64,000 nt of DNA, from the NCBI RefSeq assembly GCF_030269125.1, contig NZ_BSSM01000008.1:248001-312000 (forward strand), written 5' to 3'. Source of the DNA: Streptomyces hygroscopicus subsp. hygroscopicus. Its GTDB lineage: Bacteria > Actinomycetota > Actinomycetes > Streptomycetales > Streptomycetaceae. The translations under genes and the position numbers were made by a program. Position 1 is the stretch's first letter, and each line of letters begins with the position of its first letter. The notes under the pieces are model-generated. The model searched no databases, had not been told where the DNA came from, and saw nothing but the letters and a program-made list of their open reading frames with translations. Below, in pieces: positions 16,714-24,843 of the stretch.

Positions 16714-17340
16714 TCAGGCGTCCCCGTACGCCTCGCCGCCCAGCTCGAACGTCGCCGTGCCCGCCGTCACGTCCGCGAGCCACCCCCGGAAGGCGTCCAC
16801 GTCGGCGTCCGGCAGGCCGATCTCGATGGTGACGGCCTCGCCGTAGCCGACGTCGCGGACCTCGCGGCCGGTGGCGCGCAGATCGTTCTGGAGCTTGCCC
16901 GCGCGCTGGTGGTCGACGGTGACCGTGGCCAGCCGGAAGCGGCGCCGGGTGCGGGAGCCGACGGCGTCCAGAGCCTCTCCGACGGCGCCGCCGTAGGCCC
17001 GGATGAGTCCGCCGGCGCCGAGCTTGACGCCGCCGTAGTAGCGGGTGACGACGGCGACGACGTACCGCATGTCGCGGCGCAGCAGCATCTGGAGCATGGG
17101 GACGCCGGCCGTGCCGCCCGGTTCGCCGTCGTCACTGGCCTTCTGCACGCGGGCGTCGGCGCCGATGACGTAGGCCCAGCAGTTGTGGGTGGCGTCGGCG
17201 TGCTCCTTGCGGACGGCCGCGATGAAGTCCTGCGCCTCCTGCTCGGTCGCGGCCGGGGCGAGGGCGCACAGGAAGCGGGAACGGTTGATCTCGGTCTCGT
17301 GCACGCCCGCGCGGGCCACTGTGCGGTACTCGTCCTGCAT
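16714..17340 (-). CDS. YigZ / IMPACT family protein (UPF0029)
   Basis: 208 residues. The family block SRFLCALAPAATEQEAQDFI, then HNCWAYVIG, DDGEPGGTAGVPMLQML and VVAVVTRYYGGVKLGAGGL, covers the N-terminal Impact domain. A ferredoxin-like C-terminal domain follows. The family is broadly conserved; its eukaryotic relative IMPACT regulates Gcn2, but the bacterial function is not established. Soluble and cytoplasmic. It is separated from sbcD by 181 bp, so it is probably its own transcript. Confidence 0.93.
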   Translation of the reverse strand: MQDEYRTVARAGVHETEINRSRFLCALAPAATEQEAQDFIAAVRKEHADATHNCWAYVIGADARVQKASDDGEPGGTAGVPMLQMLLRRDMRYVVAVVTRYYGGVKLGAGGLIRAYGGAVGEALDAVGSRTRRRFRLATVTVDHQRAGKLQNDLRATGREVRDVGYGEAVTIEIGLPDADVDAFRGWLADVTAGTATFELGGEAYGDA

Positions 17341-17678
17341 CCCGCCAGCCTATGCGGAAACGCGCGGCCGCCCCGCCCCGGGTTCTGCGCCCCCGGCCGG
17401 CGCCGGGTCTCGCGCGACGACGATCTCACGCCGGAAGACCCGGCGGCGACGCGCTTCACCACGCCGGCCGGGCCCGGTCGCCACCGCTCCGTCGGGGCTG
17501 GTCAACGGTCACGCGATTTGCCATGGTGTCCTCCGTCGGGTGTCCGGTCGGCGGGGACACCAGGATCCAGGCGCCGAACCCAGTCACAGTGCTGCAACGC
17601 TAGGTCACGACCTCCCTCACCGCTTGACCTGGCGTGACGTCTTACTTACCCATTGGGGACAGAGCCTGGAGTGCGCCC
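17341..17678. other. Divergent intergenic region yigZ-like / AraC regulator
   Basis: This 338-bp gap holds promoters for both divergent genes. I see a palindrome AGGTC-AC-GACCT at 17602-17613, about 66 bp before the regulator start, which could be an autoregulatory site. No coding sequence is convincing here. Confidence 0.4.
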
Positions 17679-18701
17679 ATGAAGCCCCTTGTCCGCAACG
17701 CCGCGCTGAACAGCTACGTCGAGGTCAGCAAGTCTCTCGGCACCGACCCCCGGGCGCTGATGAAGCGCGTGGGCCTGGACCCCGTCGGTCTCGCAGTCCA
17801 GGACAGATGGATATCCGGCGTGGCTGTGACCCAACTGCTCGAACTCTCGGCGGCGGCCTCGCGCCGCGAGGACTTCGGCCTGCTCCTCGCCGAGCGCCGC
17901 CGTTTCTCCAACCTCGGCCCCATCAGCTTGGTCATCCGCGAGGAGCCCGACGTACGCAGCGCGCTCGATCTCCTCGTCCGGCACGAGTACATGTACAACG
18001 AGATGCTCCGCAGCCGCCTCTCCGAGGCGAACGGCCTGGCCACCCTCAAGCTCGGCCTCGCGCCGGGGGAAGTCCTGGCGGCCCGTCAGTCCATAGAGCT
18101 GGCTGTGGGCGCCTTCCACCAGTTCTTCCGCACTTTCCTCGGTGCGCGGTGGCAGCCGGTGTCCGTGTTCTTCACCCACAGCGCTCCGGTGGACACCGGA
18201 ACCCACCGACGCGTCTTCGGCCCCGTCGTGGAGTTCGACCGGGAGTTCAACGGGATCGTCCTCTACGCCGACGATCTCAGCACTCCCAATCCGATGTCCG
18301 ACCCCCTGTTGCGGACGTACGCGCGGCAGTACTTCGAGTCCATCGCCGTCTCGAGGGGCGCGACCGAACTGGACCGCGTGCGTGACCTGATCGAAGTCCT
18401 GCTGCCCACCGGACGCTGTTCGATCGAACAGATCGCGGACAGCCTCGGAGTCGACCGGCGAACCGTCCACCGGCGCCTGGCGGCCTCGGGCGAGACGTTC
18501 TCCTCCCTGCTCAGCGCGACGCGCGTCCAGATCGCGGAGCAGCTTGTGGCCAACCCGGGCCGCTCCCTGACGGAGATCTCCGGACTGCTCGGTTTCTCCG
18601 CACCGAGCGCCTTCTCCCGCTGGTTCGGCGAGCGTTTCGGTTGCAGCCCCCGGCAGTGGCGCCTTCGGAGGGCCGAGCAGCCGCCCTTCCCCGGGGAATG
18701 A
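17679..18701 (+). CDS. AraC family transcriptional regulator of the BKACE cluster
   Basis: 340 residues of the OruR/ArgR-like AraC subgroup. Residues about 20-205 form the arabinose-binding-like sensor domain, and residues about 235-330 the paired helix-turn-helix. The recognition pieces are CSIEQIADSLGVDRRTVHRRL and SLTEISGLLGFSAPSAFSRWF, ending in CSPRQWR. ATG 17679 is chosen for its GGAG ribosome site 7 nt upstream; a longer frame starts at 17634 without one. Members of this subgroup usually activate an adjacent catabolic operon in response to its substrate. The BKACE operon starts 371 bp downstream on the same strand and is the natural target. Confidence 0.92.
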   Translation: MKPLVRNAALNSYVEVSKSLGTDPRALMKRVGLDPVGLAVQDRWISGVAVTQLLELSAAASRREDFGLLLAERRRFSNLGPISLVIREEPDVRSALDLLVRHEYMYNEMLRSRLSEANGLATLKLGLAPGEVLAARQSIELAVGAFHQFFRTFLGARWQPVSVFFTHSAPVDTGTHRRVFGPVVEFDREFNGIVLYADDLSTPNPMSDPLLRTYARQYFESIAVSRGATELDRVRDLIEVLLPTGRCSIEQIADSLGVDRRTVHRRLAASGETFSSLLSATRVQIAEQLVANPGRSLTEISGLLGFSAPSAFSRWFGERFGCSPRQWRLRRAEQPPFPGE

Positions 18702-19072
18702 CGGTCAGCAGCCACTCGCCGTCGCCGCATCCCCAACGGCTGACGCCTGTACGACGCGGGTCCGGGACCGGGGCCGCCGGACGGCGAGGGGCGGGTCCCC
18801 AAGTGATAAGTCGGGTGTCACCTCAGGTAAAGCGCCGGGCGTGACTCCGCCCTAGCTTTGCCTCACCGAAAGGGAGACCACCGGCCGAATGAGCGCGAGA
18901 GCGGGGACCCCGCTCCCGGCCGAAGCCCTCCCAGGACCCGTTGATCATCTCCGGCTGCCCTCGTGCCCCGGAATCCCGTCCGCAGTCTCACTCCGCCCCT
19001 CGCCGCCCCCATCCGCACCGCCCGCAGCGATGCGCGCGCGGAGTGAAGACCCCTTCCCGAAGGAGATGGATC
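18702..19072. other. Regulatory gap before the BKACE operon
   Basis: The 371 bp between the regulator and the BKACE gene probably hold the operon promoter. A small palindrome GGTGTCACC lies near 18816-18824 and an A/T-richer block with TAGCTTTG near 18855. An open frame from ATG 18889 has a weak ribosome site, low-complexity composition and no recognisable family, so I do not call it a gene. The promoter positions are guesses. Confidence 0.3.
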
Positions 19073-20131
19073 GTGCATTTCTTCGACGACTCCCTGTATC
19101 CGGAGAACCAGGAGAAGCTGGTCATCCAGGCCGCGCCCTACGGGCCGGAGTGGCTGCCCGGTGACGCCGACGACCTGCCGCTCACCATGGACGAGCACGT
19201 GCAGGCGGCGGTCGACTGCCACAACGCCGGAGCCGCCGTTCTCCACATCCATGTGCGCGAACTGGACGGTCACGGTTCCAAGCGCATGTCCATGTTCAAC
19301 GAGCTGATGGGCCGGCTGCGCGAAGCCGTGCCGGACATGGTCCTGCAGATCGGCGGGTCGATCTCCTTCGCCCCCGAGGACGAGGGCGCCGACGCCAAGT
19401 GGCTCAGCTACGACACCCGCCACATGCTGGCCGAGATCTCTCCCCGGCCGGACCAGGTGACGATCGCGATCAACACCAACCAGATGAACATCGTCGAGCT
19501 CTTCGACGACGAGGACGTCGAGGGCACGTCCCTCGCCAAGCCGGCGTACCACCAGGCCTACCGGGACATGGTCGTCGAGGCGGGACCGGACTTCTACCTG
19601 GAGCACCTGGAGCGACTTCGCGCTCATGACATCCAGCCGCACTTCCAACTCGCCAACATGGCGCAGTTGGAGACCGTGGAGCGGCTGATCCGCAAGGGTG
19701 TCTACAGCGGCCCGCTGGTGCTCAACTACGTCGCCATCGGCGGCGGGTTCGCCGGCCGGCACCCGGCTGACCTGATCGAGTTCGTCCGTCGTGTCCCGGA
19801 CGGCGCCGTGCTCACCATCGAGGCCTCGATGCGCGCCGTGGCGCCGATGAACGCGATGGGCATCGCCCTGGGCGCGCATGTCCGGGTGGGCAACGAGGAC
19901 AACCTGTGGCGGCTCAAGGGCGAGCGGATGTCCTCGGTGCAGCAGGTCGAGCAGATGGTCCGGATCGCAGACACGCTCGGCCGTGAGGTCGCCACCGGGC
20001 AGGAGGCGAAGGAGATCTACAAGATCGGCGAATGGTACGCGGACGCCGACGAGACCCTGGCTCGGCTCGGCATGGTACCCAACCGCCGTCCCGGCAGGCG
20101 CGGCTTCATGCTGCGCGACGTCAAGGGCTGA
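19073..20131 (+). CDS. BKACE (beta-keto acid cleavage enzyme, DUF849)
   Basis: 352 residues. BKACE enzymes are metal-dependent TIM barrels that condense a beta-keto acid with acetyl-CoA and release acetoacetate plus a new acyl-CoA. Family marks are AAPYGPEW near the N-terminus, the metal-binding HIHVREL near residue 58, SYDTRH, the TIEASMR region near 250 and HVRVGNEDNLW near 267. Start: GTG 19073, 6-8 nt after AAGGAGA. The family contains many substrate subtypes (for example the lysine-fermentation enzyme Kce, and carnitine and beta-alanine routes), and this one does not obviously belong to a known one. It leads an operon with a dehydrogenase-like protein, a dioxygenase and a transporter. 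Confidence 0.92.
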   Translation: MHFFDDSLYPENQEKLVIQAAPYGPEWLPGDADDLPLTMDEHVQAAVDCHNAGAAVLHIHVRELDGHGSKRMSMFNELMGRLREAVPDMVLQIGGSISFAPEDEGADAKWLSYDTRHMLAEISPRPDQVTIAINTNQMNIVELFDDEDVEGTSLAKPAYHQAYRDMVVEAGPDFYLEHLERLRAHDIQPHFQLANMAQLETVERLIRKGVYSGPLVLNYVAIGGGFAGRHPADLIEFVRRVPDGAVLTIEASMRAVAPMNAMGIALGAHVRVGNEDNLWRLKGERMSSVQQVEQMVRIADTLGREVATGQEAKEIYKIGEWYADADETLARLGMVPNRRPGRRGFMLRDVKG

Positions 20132-20223
20132 TGCGGCCCACCATCGGCGGTCGCGGGACGTGGACAGCACCCTCCCCGCGCGATCGTGGCCGTTCCGCGA
20201 CCGCCACCCCACACACGCACAGG

Positions 20224-20265
20224 CACACGCACACGCACACGCACACGCACACGCACACGCACACG
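20224..20265. repeat. Hexanucleotide tandem repeat, 7 x CACACG
   Basis: Seven perfect head-to-tail copies of CACACG, preceded by imperfect copies, fill the gap between the BKACE and quinone-reductase-like genes and end 17 bp before the downstream ATG. Being in a leader, copy-number change would alter spacing rather than a protein. Confidence 0.97.
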
Positions 20266-20282
20266 AGCGAACGGAGCACGTC

Positions 20283-21254
20283 ATGGCACACGCCATCCGC
20301 TTCCATGAGACCGGTGGCCCCGACGTCATGCGGTGGGAAGAGGTCGATGTCGGTCACCCGGGGCCGGGCGAGGTACGGATCCGGCACGTCGCCGTCGGGC
20401 TCAACTTCGCCGACACCTATTTCCGCACCGGCCTGTACCCGGCCGCGCTGCCCGCGGGGCTCGGGGTCGAGGCCTCGGGTGTGATCGAGGCGGTGGGCGA
20501 GGGCGTCACGCATGTGGTCGAGGGCGACCGCGTGACCTACACCGGCAGCCCTCTGGGTGCCTACAGCACGGAACGGGTCATGCCCGCCGATTCGCTGATC
20601 GGGCTGCCGGGGGAGATCGGTTGCGAGGCCGCCGCGGCGATGACCATGCGCGGCCTCACCTCAGCCTATCTGCTGCGCCGGATCCACCCGCTGAGGTCCG
20701 GCGACACCGTGCTGCTCCACGCGGCCGCGGGCGGCGTCGGCCTCATCCTCGCCCAATGGGCGAAGCTGCTCGGCATCACCGTGATCGGCACGGTCTCCAG
20801 CGAGGAGAAGGCCGGGATCGCCCGCGCCCACGGTTGCGAGCACATCATTCACTACCGGCGCGAAGACGTCGCCGCGCGGGTGCGCGAGCTGACCGACGGG
20901 AAGGGTGTCCCGGTCGTCTTCGACAGCGTGGGCAAGGACACCGTCGCCGGCTCGATGGCCTCGCTGCAGCGCCGCGGCCTGCTGGTGTGCTTCGGCACCG
21001 CGTCCGGAGTGCCGCCGCTCGACGCCATGCAACTAGCCGTTCACGGCTCGCTGTTCGTGACCCGGCCCGCGCTCGCCGACTACATCGCCGAACCGGCGGA
21101 ACGGGACGCCCTGGCCGGTGAGCTGTTCGGGCACGTCGCGTCCGGACGCATCAGGATCGAGATCAATCAGCGTTACGCGCTCAAGGACGCGGAGCAGGCA
21201 CACCGCGATCTGGAGGCAGGACGGACCACCGGATCCTCGGTCTTCGTCCTCTGA
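20283..21254 (+). CDS. NADPH:quinone oxidoreductase-like zinc-free MDR protein
   Basis: 323 residues of the medium-chain dehydrogenase/reductase superfamily, quinone oxidoreductase (QOR) branch. The N-terminal catalytic domain includes GLNFADTYFRTGLYP. The nucleotide loop AAAGGVGLILAQWAK near residue 150 marks the Rossmann domain, and the zinc-ligand cysteines of alcohol dehydrogenases are absent. QOR members reduce quinones or conjugated enones with NADPH. In this operon a role in reducing an enoyl or enone intermediate is possible but inferred. ATG 20283 follows GGAGCACGTC; the leader contains the CACACG repeat. Confidence 0.9.
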   Translation: MAHAIRFHETGGPDVMRWEEVDVGHPGPGEVRIRHVAVGLNFADTYFRTGLYPAALPAGLGVEASGVIEAVGEGVTHVVEGDRVTYTGSPLGAYSTERVMPADSLIGLPGEIGCEAAAAMTMRGLTSAYLLRRIHPLRSGDTVLLHAAAGGVGLILAQWAKLLGITVIGTVSSEEKAGIARAHGCEHIIHYRREDVAARVRELTDGKGVPVVFDSVGKDTVAGSMASLQRRGLLVCFGTASGVPPLDAMQLAVHGSLFVTRPALADYIAEPAERDALAGELFGHVASGRIRIEINQRYALKDAEQAHRDLEAGRTTGSSVFVL

Positions 21255-21298
21255 GCCCACCGTGACCCGCACCACACGTCCACCCAGGAGTGAGTACC

Positions 21299-22216
21299 AT
21301 GCCCCAGACCGCCCATCCGAGGGAAGACACGCCTGCCCTGGTGCGCCCGGACGTCCTCCGTGCCTCGATCAATGTCGAGCCGCTGACCTGCACCATCGGT
21401 GCCGAACTGTCCGGTGTGAATCTCGGCGACGCCGCACGCGACGCCGATCTGTTCGCCGAGGTCAAGCGGCTGCTGTTGCAGTACAAGGTCCTCTTCCTGC
21501 GGGACCAGGACATCACCCGGGCCGAGCACGTCGCCTTCGCCTCACGCTTCGGCTCGCTGGAGGACCACCCGGTGCTCGGCAGCGACCCGGACCACCCGGG
21601 CTTGGTCCGCATCTACAAGGACCTCGACAGCAAGCCCGAGCACTACGAGAACGCGCTCCACTGCGACGGCACCTGGCGCGAGTGCCCGCCCATGGGCGCC
21701 GTACTGCGCTGCGTGGAGACGCCCGAGGTGGGCGGTGACACGATCTGGATCAACATGGTCGAGGCGTACCGCAGGCTGCCCGAGCACATCAAGGCGCAGA
21801 TCGCGGGTCTGCGCGCACGGCACAGCATCGAGGCGAGCTTCGGTGCCGTCATGCCGATGGAGCAGCGGCACCAGCTGAAGGCTCGGTACGAGGACGCGGA
21901 GCACCCCGTGGTGCGCACCCACCCCGAGACCGGCGAGCAGATCCTCTTCGTGAACTCCTTCACCACTCACTTCGTCAACCACCACAGGCCGGAGAACGTG
22001 CGATTCGGCCAGGACCACGCGCCCGGCGCCGCCAACCTCCTCAACTACCTGACCAGTCAAGCAGCCGTCCCCGAGTACCAGGTGCGCTGGCGCTGGCAGA
22101 AGAACAGCGTGGCCATCTGGGACAACCGCTCCACGCAGCACTACGCCGTCCAGGACTACTGGCCCGCCGTACGCAAGATGGAACGCGCCGGAATCGTCGG
22201 TGACCGGACCTTCTGA
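21299..22216 (+). CDS. TauD/TfdA family Fe(II)/2-oxoglutarate dioxygenase
   Basis: 305 residues. The iron-binding facial triad is visible as HCDGTW (His and Asp near residues 120-122) and the distal His in DNRSTQHYA near 280. The 2-oxoglutarate-binding arginine is probably in the WPAVRKMER stretch. TauD-type enzymes hydroxylate beside a sulfonate, ether or carboxylate and often split the substrate. ATG 21299 has AGGAG 8 nt upstream; the GTG at 21290 overlaps that site and is rejected. It lies between the reductase and the transporter in the operon and probably performs the initial oxidative attack on the imported compound. Confidence 0.92.
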   Translation: MPQTAHPREDTPALVRPDVLRASINVEPLTCTIGAELSGVNLGDAARDADLFAEVKRLLLQYKVLFLRDQDITRAEHVAFASRFGSLEDHPVLGSDPDHPGLVRIYKDLDSKPEHYENALHCDGTWRECPPMGAVLRCVETPEVGGDTIWINMVEAYRRLPEHIKAQIAGLRARHSIEASFGAVMPMEQRHQLKARYEDAEHPVVRTHPETGEQILFVNSFTTHFVNHHRPENVRFGQDHAPGAANLLNYLTSQAAVPEYQVRWRWQKNSVAIWDNRSTQHYAVQDYWPAVRKMERAGIVGDRTF

Positions 22217-22247
22217 GCCCCCACCGGAGTCGAGAAAGGTGAGGCCG

Positions 22248-23579
22248 ATGGGACTACGCACCACCGGCGGGAACGTGCCGGAGACGTCTCCTGCCGAGCC
22301 GGCCGTACCCCGCGGGTACGCCTGGCTGGTGTTCGCGCTGAGTTTCGGGCTTCTGCTGTCCGACTACATGTCACGGCAGGTCCTCAATGCCGTTTTCCCG
22401 CTGCTGAAGGCGGAGTGGCTGTTGTCCGACGCCCAGCTGGGTTCCCTCAGCGGCATCGTGGCGCTGATGGTGGGTGTGCTCACCTTCCCCTTGTCGCTCC
22501 TGGCGGACCGCTGGGGCCGGGTCAGAAGTCTGGTGATCGCCGCGGTGGTGTGGAGTCTGGCGACCTTGGGCTGCGCGGTGTCCGCGGACTACGGCGAGAT
22601 GTTCCTGGGCCGGTTCATGGTCGGTGTCGGTGAGGCGGCCTACGGGAGCGTCGGCATCGCGGTGGTCCTCAGCGTCTTCCCGGTCACCCTGCGGGCCACT
22701 CTCTCCGGGGCGTTCATCGGAGGAGGTGCCTTCGGATCGGTGCTGGGCGTGTCGATCAGCGGTGTGGCGGCCCAGCAGCTGGGCTGGCGCTGGGCTTTCG
22801 GCATCATGGGGATCTTCGGGCTGGCGCTGGCCGCGATCTATGCCCTCGTGGTCAGGGAGAGGAGGCTCGCTCCGTCCCCGGGGGCCCTGGGCAAAACACC
22901 GGATCGTCGCACGGCCGTCCGGAGCCTGCTGCCGGGGCTGTTCTCCTCGGTCTCCGTGGTCTGCGCCTACGTCGGCAGTGGACTTCAGATGTTCGTCGCG
23001 ATGGCCCTGATGGCCTGGACACCCAGTTTCTTCAGTCGCTACTACTCCATGGCCCCTGCCGGGGCGGGAGTGGCTGCCGGGGCGTTCGCACTGATCACCG
23101 GTGTCGGCATGATCGTCGGCGGGGTGGTCTCCGATCGCCTCAGCCGTAGGAGCGCGGCCCGAAAGTGGACCGTCGCGATCACGTGCAGCCTCGGATCGCT
23201 CGTGTTCCTCATGACCGGATTCCTGCTGCCGGCCGGCGTGCCGCAACTCGTTCTGATCGGCGCTGGGGCCCTCCTGTGCAATGCGACGGCCGGACCCGCG
23301 GCGGCCATGGTGGCGAACCTGACGCCCGCGTCCGTCGCCGCGACGGCCATGGCCACGCTCACCCTGGCCAACAGCCTGCTCGGGCTCGCCCCCGGGCCCG
23401 CCGTGACGGGCATGCTCGCGGACCGCCACGGCCTGCTCGGAGCACTGCGGCTGGTCCCGCTCGCCGCGCTCGCGGCCGGTGCCGTGTTCACCGTCGGCAG
23501 GCGTTCCTACGAAAAGGATCTGCGTCGCCTGGGCCCGCTCCCGGACGTGCCGCTCAAGAACCTGGAGCCGCAGCCATGA
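22248..23579 (+). CDS. MFS transporter
   Basis: 443 residues with about 12 hydrophobic segments. The loop 2-3 signature appears as LADRWGRVRSLV near residue 90, with matching VVSDRLSRRSAARKW in the second half. The first helix reads YAWLVFALSFGLLLSDYMSRQ, as in organic-acid and spinster-type MFS uptake systems. ATG 22248 is used, with AAGGTGAGG just upstream; a longer frame from 22200 overlaps the dioxygenase. Its stop overlaps the next gene's ATG (ATGA). The context suggests import of the compound degraded by this operon. Confidence 0.92.
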   Translation: MGLRTTGGNVPETSPAEPAVPRGYAWLVFALSFGLLLSDYMSRQVLNAVFPLLKAEWLLSDAQLGSLSGIVALMVGVLTFPLSLLADRWGRVRSLVIAAVVWSLATLGCAVSADYGEMFLGRFMVGVGEAAYGSVGIAVVLSVFPVTLRATLSGAFIGGGAFGSVLGVSISGVAAQQLGWRWAFGIMGIFGLALAAIYALVVRERRLAPSPGALGKTPDRRTAVRSLLPGLFSSVSVVCAYVGSGLQMFVAMALMAWTPSFFSRYYSMAPAGAGVAAGAFALITGVGMIVGGVVSDRLSRRSAARKWTVAITCSLGSLVFLMTGFLLPAGVPQLVLIGAGALLCNATAGPAAAMVANLTPASVAATAMATLTLANSLLGLAPGPAVTGMLADRHGLLGALRLVPLAALAAGAVFTVGRRSYEKDLRRLGPLPDVPLKNLEPQP

Positions 23580-24274
23580 ACCGCTCCGTACCACCGACGG
23601 TCGTGATCGTTCCCGGACTGCGCGACCACGTGCCGGGCCACTGGCAGACCATCCTCGCCGACAACATCGCCGACGCCCGTACCGTTCCACCGCTGACCAA
23701 CGACCGACTCAGCTGCGATGCCCAGGTCAGCGCCCTGGACCAGGTGCTGTCGGACGTCTCCGGGCCGGTCGTACCGGTCGCCCACAGCGCCGGGGTGATG
23801 ACCACCGTGCACTGGGCGCGACGCCACCGGCGTCCGGTCGGGGGTGCCCTGCTGGCCGCGCCGCCCGACTTCGAGACTCCGCTCCCGGAGGGCTACCCCA
23901 CCCTCGAGACGCTGGCCGAGAACGGCTGGAAGCCCGCACCGCGGACACCGTTGCCCTTCCCGAGCATCGTCGCGGCGAGCACGAACGACCCCCTCGCCGA
24001 CTTCGACCGCGTAGCCGCACTCGCCGCCGCGTGGGGCAGCCGCCTCGAGAATCTGGGCCGGGTCGGGCACCTCAACCCCGCCTCGGGGTACGGCGAATGG
24101 CCGCGAGCCGAGGAGTTCGTCCGCGACCTCGGCCGAACCTCGCCCCACACGCCCGCCCGGGACACGGCGCCGGTTCCCCGCCCCCTCTCCCGGATCGACA
24201 CAGGCCGCGCCCGGCCGGCACCGGCCGGGTCGGCCCTCGTGCCAAGCCCGCCGCAGGAGCGTCCGAGCGCGTGA
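23576..24274 (+). CDS. RBBP9/YdeN-type serine hydrolase
   Basis: 232 residues. An alpha/beta-hydrolase with VPGLRDHVPGHWQT at the N-terminus, nucleophile AHSAGVM near residue 71, STNDPLADF near 145, and the catalytic histidine in RVGHLNPASGYGEWP near 164. This is the small RBBP9/YdeN layout. The C-terminal 45 residues are Pro/Arg-rich and probably disordered. The ATGA overlap with the transporter gene places it as the last gene of the operon. It could hydrolyse an ester or lactone intermediate. Confidence 0.9.
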   Translation: MNRSVPPTVVIVPGLRDHVPGHWQTILADNIADARTVPPLTNDRLSCDAQVSALDQVLSDVSGPVVPVAHSAGVMTTVHWARRHRRPVGGALLAAPPDFETPLPEGYPTLETLAENGWKPAPRTPLPFPSIVAASTNDPLADFDRVAALAAAWGSRLENLGRVGHLNPASGYGEWPRAEEFVRDLGRTSPHTPARDTAPVPRPLSRIDTGRARPAPAGSALVPSPPQERPSA

Positions 24275-24297
24275 TCCGCCGGCCCGGGAGAGCACGT

Positions 24298-24843
24298 CTA
24301 GGTGCCGGTCCCGCCCCTGGGCACGGTGAACGACGTCAGCAGGGCGACGCCCGGGGCGAGGGCGGGCCAGCCGGTGCCGTGCCAGGCGAGGACGGCGACG
24401 GCGGAGGTGGGGAACTTGGTGCGCAGCCGCTCCAGGGTGTCGTCCAGGCCGTCCCCGGCCAGTGCCAGGATCAGGTCCTCCAGGCCCGGGTTGTGCCCGA
24501 CGAGGAGGAGGGTCTCCACCTCGGGCGGTGTCTCCCGTACGACGTCCAGCAGGGTGGGTACGTCGGCCCCGTACAAGCGGGGTTCGTAGCGCACCGGGGG
24601 CGGGGTGCCCCATTCGCCGGAGGCGAGCTGCCAGGTCTGCCGGGCGCGTACGGCGGTGGAGCACAGGGCGAGGTCGGGCAGCAGGTCGGCCTCGGCGAGG
24701 GCGCGGCCGGCCGCCGGGGCGTCGCGCAGGCCGCGAGGTGCGAGGGGCCGGCGGGAGTCGGGCACGCCCTCGGGGCGGGCGGACTTCGCGTGTCTGAGCA
24801 CCACGAGGCGGCGCAGCGGACCGGTGCCCGCGCGCCTGCTCAC
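24298..24843 (-). CDS. SixA-type histidine phosphatase
   Basis: 181 residues. LVVLRHAKSARPEG at the N-terminus is the RHG-type phosphohistidine motif with Ala replacing Gly, as in SixA. The second catalytic histidine is in LLVGHNPGLEDL near residue 128, and CSTAVRARQTW matches the conserved arginine region. SixA-type proteins remove phosphate from phosphohistidine on phosphorelay or PTS proteins; the target here is unknown. The GTG start overlaps the upstream stop (GTGA), so it is coupled to the CysRS-like gene. An ATG-started 311-residue frame would overlap that gene entirely and is rejected. Confidence 0.85.
   Translation of the reverse strand: MSRRAGTGPLRRLVVLRHAKSARPEGVPDSRRPLAPRGLRDAPAAGRALAEADLLPDLALCSTAVRARQTWQLASGEWGTPPPVRYEPRLYGADVPTLLDVVRETPPEVETLLLVGHNPGLEDLILALAGDGLDDTLERLRTKFPTSAVAVLAWHGTGWPALAPGVALLTSFTVPRGGTGT

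Noticed and set aside
18889..19164. Possible small gene between the AraC regulator and BKACE
   Set aside because: It overlaps the BKACE start, is Pro/Ser/Ala-rich, has a poorly spaced ribosome site and no conserved pattern.
20224..20265. CACACG repeat as a CRISPR array
   Set aside because: Units are directly adjacent with no spacers and no cas genes are present. The same holds for CATCGGG at 29778-29833.
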